64,000 nucleotides of DNA from positions 223,232 through 287,231 of the forward strand of contig JBFXAF010000006.1 in the NCBI GenBank assembly GCA_050184585.1, in the 5' to 3' direction. Shown one piece after another: positions 57,392 to 64,000 of the stretch (positions are counted from its first letter, which is position 1; every line of letters begins with the position of its first letter). The DNA is from JBFXAF01 sp050184585. Lineage in GTDB: Bacteria > Pseudomonadota > Alphaproteobacteria > Rhizobiales > Rhizobiaceae. The translations under genes and the position numbers were made by a program. The notes beneath the pieces were generated by a model, which was not told the DNA's origin, made no database searches, and worked only from the letters and a program-made list of their open reading frames with translations.

Positions 57392-58213
57392 ATGAACAGG
57401 ACTCGTGTTCCGCCAGAGCCGGGTCGACGCGATATCCTCGTTCTGGATACGATAACCGCCCTGTCGCCCGGCGATGCCGGCGCCGTCGTCGTTTCGGCAT
57501 CGCATGGTGGCGTGTCGTCGGGGCGGTTTGCGTTGCGTGTCCCCCTTGCAGGCGTGTTCTTCAACGACGCCGGCGTCGGCAAGGACGATGCCGGCATCCG
57601 ATCGTTTGACGAACTGGACGCCGCGGGCGTTCCCGCGGCGACCTTCGGTTGCATGTCGGCGCGCATCGGGATCGGCGACGACAGCTTCCAGAACGGCATG
57701 GTCAGCCATTGCGGACGACGCGCGCTCGAGCTGGGGCTGTCCGCGGGAATGACTGTATCGGAAGCGGCGAACCGCCTCGCGCGGCAGGCCGGAGTTTCGA
57801 TCGCGGCATCCCCCGGGGAGACGTCACTGTCGCGAAGCCGTCTCGATCTTGTTCACGGAACCGTCCATCTTCTGGACTCGGTCTCGATGATGGATGAACT
57901 GGATGCAGGGCAGGCGGTCGTCACGGGATCGCATGGCGGCCTCATATCGGCGTCCTTCGTCACCGCCCATCGCCCCTCGGTCGTCTCCTTCAGCGATGCC
58001 GGCGTCGGCAAGGACGATGCCGGGATCGCGGCACTGAAGCCTCTGGACGATGCCGGCATCGCGTCGTTCTGCGTCTCCCACAATTCGGCGCGCATCGGCG
58101 ACCCCCTCGACATGATCGAAGCGGGCGTGGTGTCTGTCGCAAACGCATTGGCGGCACGCCGCGGCGTACTGGTTGGGATGCCGGTCAGCCGGGCCGTGAG
58201 TCTGTTTCTCTGA
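57392..58213 (+). CDS. Protein of two tandem homologous repeats, function unknown
   Basis: The 273-residue soluble protein consists of two copies of one domain, at about residues 15-126 and 158-270. Each copy has a V-V-x-x-S-H-G-G stretch (36-40 and 179-183), the identical DAGVGKDDAGI (59-69 and 202-212), and SARIG (89-93 and 232-236). The Ser-His-Gly-Gly and Asp/Lys/Asp clusters look like an active or metal site present twice. I recognise no family. It starts two bases after the ApnO-like gene and overlaps the end of the convergent tctA by 29 bases, so it probably acts on the same sugar acid. Confidence 0.72.
   Translation: MNRTRVPPEPGRRDILVLDTITALSPGDAGAVVVSASHGGVSSGRFALRVPLAGVFFNDAGVGKDDAGIRSFDELDAAGVPAATFGCMSARIGIGDDSFQNGMVSHCGRRALELGLSAGMTVSEAANRLARQAGVSIAASPGETSLSRSRLDLVHGTVHLLDSVSMMDELDAGQAVVTGSHGGLISASFVTAHRPSVVSFSDAGVGKDDAGIAALKPLDDAGIASFCVSHNSARIGDPLDMIEAGVVSVANALAARRGVLVGMPVSRAVSLFL
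57569..57594 (+). repeat. 26-base direct repeat inside the duplicated gene (second copy 57998-58023)
   Basis: The 26 bases from 57569 (GCCGGCGTCGG...) recur exactly at 57998-58023. They encode the core GVGKDDAG of each protein repeat. The flanking DNA has diverged, so this block is either under strong selection or kept alike by conversion. Confidence 0.85.
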
Positions 58214-59738
58214 CCAAGGCGCCAGGAGCGCTCCGACCGGACCTGAGCGCGACCACGACGTTCCAGGTTATCGCCGCCAGACAAAGCCCAAGCACGACCA
58301 GCGCGATCGGCCTGCCCGCAACATAACCAATCAGGTGATCTCCTCCCATGACGACCGTGCGGCGGAGATTCGCCTCGAAGATCGGACCGAGGACAAGCCC
58401 CAGAATGAGCGGCGAGACCGGAAACTGAAAACGGCGCATGAGATAGCCGACGGCGCCGAAGAACAGCATCACCCAGAGATCAGCCAGGCTGCTGACGAGC
58501 GCGTAGACGCCAGCAATGCAAAGCAGGAATACCGCGGCCGCCAGCAGGCTTCTGGGAACCTTGAGAGCGAGGAGAAAGAGCGGCAGGCCCAGAAACGCAA
58601 TGGGCAGCATGAGTACCGCCCCCACAAGCACCGCCACGTAGATGCCCGAAACGACATCGGGATTGGTGGCAAAGAGCAGCGGGCCGGGCGCAAGCCCGTG
58701 GATCATCAGGCCCGCCATGAGGGCGGCGACGATCGGCTCGCCCGGAATGCCAATCGCCAGCATGGGAAGAATCGCGCCGCCGACGGTCGCGCTGTTCGCC
58801 GTTTCCGTCGCGATCACGCCATCCGGGTTACCCTTTCCGAACGAGTCGGGATCCCTCGATGAGGCCTTTGCGACGGCATAGGCCAGATATGCAGAGGTCA
58901 CCGCGCCAACGCCGGGAATGGCCCCGATGACGATCCCTATGCCGCTGGCGCGAAGCACCGCGCCCGACTTGGTCGCGAAGTATCGGACCGCAGCCCAGGA
59001 TGGTCTCACCCGGTCGACGATCGTTTGCCCCGAAACGCCACGTTCGAGCATGGTGATGACTTCGGCGATACCGAATATGCCCATCATCACGACGACCAGA
59101 TTGATGCCGCCCTGCAAGGCCGAGATGCCAAAGTCGAAGCGGCCAAATCCGGTCAGCGGATCGTCGCCTATCGTCGCGATCGCAAGTCCGGCGACGCCGG
59201 CGAGAACACCCTTCAAGACGCTGCCTTCGGTGACCGATCCGATCGCGGTCAATCCGAGCAATGAGAGCGCGCAGATTTCGACCGGCCCGATCCGAAGCGC
59301 AAGACTCGCCAAGGGCTGCGAAACCGCGATCAGAACCACGGCGCCGATGATGGCTCCCACGACGGAGGCGAGCGTGGAAAGCGTCGCCGCCTCAGATCCG
59401 CGACCGGCAAGAGTCATCGGATGGCCATCCAGCATGGTGGCCGCCGCGATCGGCGTACCGGGCACCCCGATGAGGCATGCCGTCAGCGCGCCGCCATACG
59501 AGCCGCCATGATAGATCCCTATCAGGACGGCCATTCCCGCGACGGGGTCGAGGTAGAATGTGAACGGGATGGCCAGCGAAATTCCCGCGAGTGGACCCAG
59601 CCCTGGTATCACGCCGATCAGGATGCCGATCACCAGTCCTACGACCAGACAGGCGAGCGTCGTCCAACTGGCGAAGTTGGTCAGGGCCAGAAGCAAGCTA
59701 TCCAGGATTTCTGGCAATTCGGACCTCGTATCAACCAA
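58185..59738 (-). CDS. tctA: Tripartite tricarboxylate transporter large permease
   Basis: The 517-residue membrane protein has about eleven hydrophobic segments. It has the TctA signatures GVIPGLGPLAGISLAIPFTFYLDPVAGMAVLIGIYHGGSYGGALTACLIGVPGTP (N-terminal half) and GAIPGVGAVTSAYLAYAVAK plus AIGIPGEPIVAALMAGLMIHGLAPGP (second half). It moves the solute delivered by TctC. It overlaps tctB by eight bases. Its 3' end overlaps the convergent repeat protein. Confidence 0.95.
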   Translation of the reverse strand: MVDTRSELPEILDSLLLALTNFASWTTLACLVVGLVIGILIGVIPGLGPLAGISLAIPFTFYLDPVAGMAVLIGIYHGGSYGGALTACLIGVPGTPIAAATMLDGHPMTLAGRGSEAATLSTLASVVGAIIGAVVLIAVSQPLASLALRIGPVEICALSLLGLTAIGSVTEGSVLKGVLAGVAGLAIATIGDDPLTGFGRFDFGISALQGGINLVVVMMGIFGIAEVITMLERGVSGQTIVDRVRPSWAAVRYFATKSGAVLRASGIGIVIGAIPGVGAVTSAYLAYAVAKASSRDPDSFGKGNPDGVIATETANSATVGGAILPMLAIGIPGEPIVAALMAGLMIHGLAPGPLLFATNPDVVSGIYVAVLVGAVLMLPIAFLGLPLFLLALKVPRSLLAAAVFLLCIAGVYALVSSLADLWVMLFFGAVGYLMRRFQFPVSPLILGLVLGPIFEANLRRTVVMGGDHLIGYVAGRPIALVVLGLCLAAITWNVVVALRSGRSAPGALVRETDSRPG

Positions 59739-60171
59739 GCAATGAGCCGGGCGGCAACAAGACCACCAGGACGTGCCTGAAGAGAAAATAGACGAGAAAG
59801 ACCAGCGACAGGCTTCCGCCGATGAGCCAGGAGGGTCGCCGCTCGCCCGCGAACGCCATGAGCAATGGAGCGGCCACGATGCTTGTCACGAGGAACCCGA
59901 ACAGGGGCAACAGCACCACATAGGAAGCGCCGATGGTCAGGACGATGATCGTCGCGAACCAACTCGTCAGCGCCGACACATATCTCGAGGGCCAGACGAT
60001 GAGCCCCAGGCTCATGAGCATGAATAAGACGGCCAGAGCTCGCGGATAGGCGCTGGGTCCCGCCATTCCCGAAGCGAGCCCAGCTACGCTGCCCGTCAAC
60101 TGAAGGCCGAAGGCGAGGTATCCGGCGCCGAGCATGAAGCAGACTATGCCGGCAACTCTGTCAGACTGCAT
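59731..60171 (-). CDS. tctB: Tripartite tricarboxylate transporter small permease
   Basis: The 146-residue protein has four hydrophobic segments in the arrangement of TctB (VAGIVCFMLGAGYLAFGL at the start and VFLVYFLFRHVLVVLLPPG at the end). It is the poorly conserved small membrane partner of TctA. It follows tctC after a spacer that contains a hairpin. Confidence 0.88.
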   Translation of the reverse strand: MQSDRVAGIVCFMLGAGYLAFGLQLTGSVAGLASGMAGPSAYPRALAVLFMLMSLGLIVWPSRYVSALTSWFATIIVLTIGASYVVLLPLFGFLVTSIVAAPLLMAFAGERRPSWLIGGSLSLVFLVYFLFRHVLVVLLPPGSLLG

Positions 60172-60186
60172 CGCTCATCCCCGGGA

Positions 60187-60207
60187 GCCTCCAAGACCAT
60201 TGGAGGC
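60187..60207 (-). terminator. Hairpin between tctC and tctB
   Basis: GCCTCCAA (60187-60194) and TTGGAGGC (60200-60207) pair exactly around a 5-base loop in the 51-base spacer. No T-run follows on the minus strand. The hairpin may protect the tctC message or lower tctBA expression. Confidence 0.5.
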
Positions 60208-60222
60208 CCCCAATATCGGATC

Positions 60223-61200
60223 TTATTGGGCTTTGAGTTTAGCGACCATCGGCGCAAGGCCGTCCCGGGCCAGGATCCACGTCTCGCCGAACTCCGCCGG
60301 TGAAGAGTACTTCGGGGTTAGCTTGAGTGCGACCGCGCGCTCCTGGAACTCGGCCGAGGTCAGCCACTTCTGGAACACTTGGGTCAAGCGATCCACCACT
60401 TCCGGGGGCGTACCCTTCTTCACCGCGAAGCCACCCCAGCCCTGACCGGCCGAGCCGAGCTTCAGATCGATGCCCTGCTCCGTGGCTGTGGCCACGTCGG
60501 GCAACACCGCCAACCTCTCCGGGCTCAGTGTCCCCAGAGCGGTGATCTGGTCACCGAACACATTGACCGCATTCGGCACGGTGATCGCATAGTCCACCGA
60601 CCCGTCCAGGACTGCCTTCACGTTGTCGGGCATGCATCCTGGGAACGGAACGCCTTGACCGTCGACGGCGGCGACCTCGTTGAACTTCTCGGCCAGCATG
60701 CGCGGCAGCGAAAGCGCGTCGCAGCCGCCGAACCGGATCGGCCGGCCCTGGGCCTTCGCCCATTCGACGAAACTCGGCAGATCGGTTGCCGGATTGTCTT
60801 TCGAAGTCACGAGGATGAACGGCAACTGCAGCATGCCGCCGAGCGGTTCGTAGTCGTCGATGCTGTAACCGACCTCGGGGTTGAACAATGGCGTAACGAC
60901 ATGGGTGGACACCCAGTTGTTGAGAACCATGTAGCCGTCCGCCGGCGCGTTCTTCACGGCCAACTGACCCTTGGCGCCGCCGCCGCCGACCACATTGTTG
61001 ACGACGATCGGCTGTCCCAGATCTTCATGCATGAGCTCCGCCAGGATCCGGCTGAGCGCATCGGCCGGTTCTCCCGGTGACGTCGGAACGACGATCGTAA
61101 TAGGATGTTCGGGAAACTGCTGGCTCGCGGCAGGACCCGTCAGCGCCGCGGCGACGAGCGCCGCCGTAGCGCAACTCAATAGTGTACGAAAACCTCCCAT
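60223..61200 (-). CDS. tctC: Tripartite tricarboxylate transporter binding protein (Bug/TctC)
   Basis: The 325-residue protein has a signal peptide (about residues 1-26, ending PAAS) and the Bug fold: FPEHPITIVVPTSPGEPADALSR, IVVNNVVGGGGAKGQLAVKNAPADGYMVL, and GWGGFAVKKGTPPEVVDRLTQVF. Bug proteins bind small carboxylates and aromatic acids. The order C-B-A is normal. The upstream spacer holds a CATACAT-CTG-ATGTATG palindrome shared with the divergent sulfatase gene. Confidence 0.94.
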   Translation of the reverse strand: MGGFRTLLSCATAALVAAALTGPAASQQFPEHPITIVVPTSPGEPADALSRILAELMHEDLGQPIVVNNVVGGGGAKGQLAVKNAPADGYMVLNNWVSTHVVTPLFNPEVGYSIDDYEPLGGMLQLPFILVTSKDNPATDLPSFVEWAKAQGRPIRFGGCDALSLPRMLAEKFNEVAAVDGQGVPFPGCMPDNVKAVLDGSVDYAITVPNAVNVFGDQITALGTLSPERLAVLPDVATATEQGIDLKLGSAGQGWGGFAVKKGTPPEVVDRLTQVFQKWLTSAEFQERAVALKLTPKYSSPAEFGETWILARDGLAPMVAKLKAQ

Positions 61201-61260
61201 GGCAGGGCCTCCTGTTCCCCTGGTTCATAACTCCCGAGGAGCTATGGAGCGAGAATGCAT

Positions 61261-61277
61261 CATACATCTGATGTATG
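61261..61277. promoter_or_regulatory. Perfect palindrome between tctC and sulfatase genes
   Basis: CATACAT (61261-61267), CTG, ATGTATG (61271-61277) is a perfect 17-base inverted repeat, 60 bases before tctC and 80 bases before the sulfatase start. It suits a GntR/FCD dimer and is the best candidate operator of the cluster. Confidence 0.6.
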
Positions 61278-61357
61278 TCAAATCGGATTCAGCCGAACCC
61301 GCTTGACGATTGGGCATACGTATTACAAATTTGACCCAATTCGACGGAGGCCTCAGC

Positions 61358-62794
61358 GTGGATACCCCAAACATCATCCTGGTCGTGACCGACCAGCAGA
61401 GGCTCGATTCGGTAGGCGCGTATGGCTCTCGGATCTGCAGGACGCCGAACATGGACCGGATCGCGGCGGAGGGCATGCGGTTCGACCGCGCGTACACGCC
61501 TACGGGTTTGTGCTCGCCGGTCCGCTGTTCGCTTCTGTCGGGCGTATATCCCCACGCGCACAAGGTTCTCACCAACGTATCGCTGCATCCGATCAGGGAA
61601 TGCCTCCAACCCGATCAGGACCGTCTCGACGCCGGGTTGAAGCAAGCCGGCTATCAGATGGGCTATGTCGGCAAGTGGCACGTCAATGACGAGAAGGGGC
61701 CGATCGAGTTCGGCTATGACGATTACGTGTCGCTCGGCGATTACATGAAGTGGCGCCAATCCGAAGGGCTGCCGATCCCTGACGCATTCCGGACGTACCG
61801 TGTCCAGGTTGCGGATCGCGATCCTGTCGACGTCGAACAGAGCCGGCCAATGTGGCTCGCCTCGCATGCCCGAAGGCTCGTCTCGAAGTACGAGGCCGAG
61901 AAGCGGAAGTTCTTTCTAAGGCTGGATTTTCACGGGCCGCATTTTCCCAACGTGGTCCCCGAACCATACTACTCGATGTACCCGCCCGACACGATCCCGC
62001 CATGGCCGAACGCCGACGACGATCTGAAGGACAAGCCTGCGGTACACGCGATCAAGCGAAAGCATTGGCAGACCGACAACTACACGTGGGCGGACTGGAA
62101 GCACCTGGTTTCCGCCTACTATGGAGAGATCTCCCTGATCGACCACGCGGTAGGGACCGTTCTGGCGCAACTCGACGAACTCGGGCTCGCCGACGATACG
62201 CTGATCATCTGGACGACGGACCACGGCGACACGATCGGCGCGCACGGAATCTGCAACAAAGACTACACCATGTACGAGGAAATCTATCACGTGCCGATGC
62301 TGGTCCGTTGGCCGGGCGTCGTTCGGAGCGGCAGCGTATCCGACGATTTTGTCATGCACTTCCTCGACATATTCGCGACCCTGCGCGACGTCGCGGGGGC
62401 CGGTCCCGCAACGCCCTCACATGGAAGGACCCTGCTGCCGATCCTGAGGGGGGAGAGACCCGACGACTGGCGCAAGGAAGCTTTTTGCGAGTTTCACGGC
62501 AGCCATATGGGCCTTTATTCCATGCGGCTGTTGAGGGACGAGCGCTATGCCTATGTCTATCATCCGAACGACGAGGACGAGCTCTACGACATGGAGGTTG
62601 ACCCTTGGCAACTGCGCAACCTAGCGAAACAACCCGAGGAGCACCGCGCGATCCTCGATCGCATGAAGCGGCGCGTCGTGGCCTGGATGGCCGAGACAGA
62701 CGACCACATTCACAATGAATGGACGGCCTGGTGGCTGACGGAGGACGAACAGCTGGCCAACGAAGCTCCCGGACGCAGCCGAAAGGCATGGTGA
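61358..62794 (+). CDS. Type I sulfatase-family hydrolase
   Basis: The 478-residue alkaline-phosphatase-superfamily enzyme has the formylglycine motif C52-S-P-V-R56 (TGLCSPVRCSLLSG), the metal site VVTDQQRLDSVGAYG near the N-terminus, GKWHVND, and LIIWTTDHGDTIGAHG. The Cys must be oxidised to formylglycine, so a maturase is needed from elsewhere. It hydrolyses a sulfate or phosphonate/phosphate ester; the N-terminal D-Q pair in place of D-D is common in bacterial choline-sulfatase-like members. The GTG at 61358 follows GGAGG by seven bases; a longer TTG reading from 61310 is less likely. There is no signal peptide. Confidence 0.9.
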   Translation: MDTPNIILVVTDQQRLDSVGAYGSRICRTPNMDRIAAEGMRFDRAYTPTGLCSPVRCSLLSGVYPHAHKVLTNVSLHPIRECLQPDQDRLDAGLKQAGYQMGYVGKWHVNDEKGPIEFGYDDYVSLGDYMKWRQSEGLPIPDAFRTYRVQVADRDPVDVEQSRPMWLASHARRLVSKYEAEKRKFFLRLDFHGPHFPNVVPEPYYSMYPPDTIPPWPNADDDLKDKPAVHAIKRKHWQTDNYTWADWKHLVSAYYGEISLIDHAVGTVLAQLDELGLADDTLIIWTTDHGDTIGAHGICNKDYTMYEEIYHVPMLVRWPGVVRSGSVSDDFVMHFLDIFATLRDVAGAGPATPSHGRTLLPILRGERPDDWRKEAFCEFHGSHMGLYSMRLLRDERYAYVYHPNDEDELYDMEVDPWQLRNLAKQPEEHRAILDRMKRRVVAWMAETDDHIHNEWTAWWLTEDEQLANEAPGRSRKAW

Positions 62795-63657
62795 TCGAGG
62801 ATATCGGCGTCTCAACGGTCGCTTGGGACGGACATGGCTGGGACGTCTGCTTCGAGTCGCTCGCCGAAATTGGCGTCGCCAGGGTCGAACCGGCCTACAT
62901 ATCCGGATATGTCGACTTCACCGAAGACGATTTCTCGTCCGCGAACGCCGCCAGGCTACGCCGATCGATCGCCAGCCACGGACTGAGGCCCGGCGCCATA
63001 TCGGGCCACACCGACATGGGAGCGGCGGACGCCGTCGAGAAGCTTGCGCGTCGGCTCGCATTCGCAGCCGAGGTGGGGGCGAACGCGCTCGTCACCAATG
63101 CCGCGCAACGAAAATCCGAACCCGCATTCAGGCACGCACTCGATTCCGCGCTGCCGCTGGCCGAGGCGGCCGGTGTCATACTGGCGCTGGAAAATCCGGG
63201 CCACGGCAATGACGCCCTGCTCGCTTCGGGCGCTGACGGGGCCGTGCTCGTCAAGGCAATGAGCAGTCCCTGGCTGAGGCTGAACTACGACGTCGCCAAT
63301 GCGGCGACATACAGCCGTGGACAGATTGACCTGGCGGCGGATGCGGCGGCCGCATTGCCTTGGTGCGCGCAAGTCCACCTGAAGGATTACGACACGAGAA
63401 CAGCGGCTTGGAGCTTTCCAGCCCTGGGCGCCGGCGAACTCGATGTCGCCGGATTCGCCGAACTGGTGCGCGCCTGCGCGATTGCGCCGTCCGTCGCGCT
63501 CGAGTTGCCGCTGCGTCTGGTTCGGCCGGACGGAGGCGACCCGACACGGGTCGCTCACACAATCGCGCCATCCGAGATCAGAGAAGCGGTGCGGGTTTCG
63601 ATCAAGGCGTGGTCCCGGGCTCTGAGCCCGCACGCGCAAAGCGCCCTGTCCGACTAA
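62788..63657 (+). CDS. Sugar phosphate isomerase/epimerase-type TIM-barrel protein
   Basis: The 289-residue xylose-isomerase-like TIM barrel has IGVARVEPAYISGY, NALVTNAAQRK, the metal-site glutamate in VILALENPGHGND, the aspartate in LRLNYDVANAATYSRG, and the His/Asp pair in AQVHLKDYD. A final VALELPLRL supplies the last Glu. It may isomerise or decarboxylate the sugar acid released by the sulfatase or handled by the ApnO-like enzyme. The ATG at 62788 overlaps the sulfatase stop by seven bases. Confidence 0.88.
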   Translation: MVIEDIGVSTVAWDGHGWDVCFESLAEIGVARVEPAYISGYVDFTEDDFSSANAARLRRSIASHGLRPGAISGHTDMGAADAVEKLARRLAFAAEVGANALVTNAAQRKSEPAFRHALDSALPLAEAAGVILALENPGHGNDALLASGADGAVLVKAMSSPWLRLNYDVANAATYSRGQIDLAADAAAALPWCAQVHLKDYDTRTAAWSFPALGAGELDVAGFAELVRACAIAPSVALELPLRLVRPDGGDPTRVAHTIAPSEIREAVRVSIKAWSRALSPHAQSALSD

Positions 63658-63961
63658 GGCGCCTCGCGTCAGCGAGAGCGGCCCGAACCCCAGGTGTTCC
63701 TGGCGTTCCTCGCGCCTGAAGAACCTGCCACGGCGGCGTAACTCAAACCCACTGGCCTCCGGCAAACCCGGGGCGATTCGAAACGATGCCAAAACTCGGC
63801 TTTGCCGAATGTTTGCGCTACCTGCGCAATGAAGGCTTTAGAATGGCAAATCTGTCCTTGCCTTTCAAAGTCTTAGAGCGACATCCGACCTGACTGAATC
63901 GGGATTCCCAAATCAGCGTTGAGATGATTCAAGCTGGTTGCCGGATTGGAGGCCGGCAGCC
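63658..63961. other. Intergenic region before the IS630 transposase
   Basis: I see no coding sequence in these 304 bases. A weak hairpin (CTCGC/GCGAG, 63663-63676) lies just after the isomerase gene. The base composition becomes more AT-rich from about 63770, which probably marks the left end of the insertion sequence. The exact terminal repeat cannot be fixed because the right end is outside the window. Confidence 0.4.
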
Positions 63962-64000
63962 ATGTCGAAAGCTCTGTCGGTCGATCTTCGGAAGCGTGCG
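63962..64000 (+). mobile_element. IS630-family transposase, first 13 codons
   Basis: The ATG at 63962 is preceded by GGAGG and opens MSKALSVDLRKRA, which matches the usual N-terminus of IS630-type (helix-turn-helix, DDE) transposases of rhizobia. Only 13 codons are visible, so the call rests on this short stretch. Confidence 0.7.

Noticed and set aside
1..64000. CRISPR array or known defence system
   Set aside because: I saw no set of regularly spaced direct repeats and no cas, restriction or toxin-antitoxin gene.

Overview
The window looks like chromosomal DNA of a Rhizobiales (Hyphomicrobiales) alphaproteobacterium, most like the Phyllobacteriaceae (Mesorhizobium/Aminobacter type). The reasons are a MucR/Ros regulator, a PdhS-type kinase, two DUF982 genes, an Irr-type iron operator and a tRNA-His that lacks G-1 and carries A73, an alphaproteobacterial trait. 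GC content is high, genes are dense and often overlap by 1-8 bases, and GTG/TTG starts are common.

Layout. 1-9.6 kb: amino-acid and aromatic metabolism, with a partial gabT, a LysR regulator, a putative 2-oxoglutarate dioxygenase with a DMT exporter, small regulators (XRE, MucR), and the minus-strand run amaB - MBL-fold protein - FAD monooxygenase - DUF2783. 9.8-19.2 kb: mostly housekeeping, with an uncharacterised membrane protein, xseA, an S58 peptidase, a DUF982 pair, tRNA-His, a phasin and a PdhS-like kinase. 19.3-27.1 kb: iron ABC transporter (binding protein and permease, no ATPase) behind an Irr-like box, then soxBDAG for sarcosine oxidation. 27.2-30.6 kb: a membrane protein, a GH24 lysozyme and an amidase without signal peptides, and a secreted orphan.

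30.6-43.3 kb is the most interesting part. A GntR regulator with a perfect operator precedes hyuB-hyuA. Converging on it is a tightly coupled minus-strand operon: iclR, crotonase, B12 mutase large chain, separate B12-binding chain, family III CoA-transferase, MeaB GTPase. This is the same functional set as the E. coli Sbm (scp) operon. It is built from different parts, and the mutase carries an ethylmalonyl-CoA-mutase-like Gly where methylmalonyl-CoA mutase has its catalytic His. Divergent from iclR lie a MmgE/PrpD protein and a PrpB-like lyase, and the divergent promoter region holds two operators of identical architecture. I infer a pathway in which a dicarboxylic acid is loaded on CoA, rearranged to a malonyl-type CoA and decarboxylated.

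43.3-52.4 kb: cytochrome P450, TRAP transporter, NTF2-like protein, SDR, a Cys-less isochorismatase-fold protein, TauE/SafE exporter, and a QuiC-type dehydroshikimate dehydratase fusion. 52.6-63.7 kb: a probable sugar-acid cluster with SMP-30 lactonase, Ldh2-type dehydrogenase, PanE-like reductase, GntR/FCD regulator, apionate-oxidoisomerase-like enzyme, an unrecognised protein made of two tandem repeats, TctCBA transporter, sulfatase and a TIM-barrel isomerase. The right edge enters an IS630-type insertion sequence. All assignments are by eye from motifs; no database search was run.
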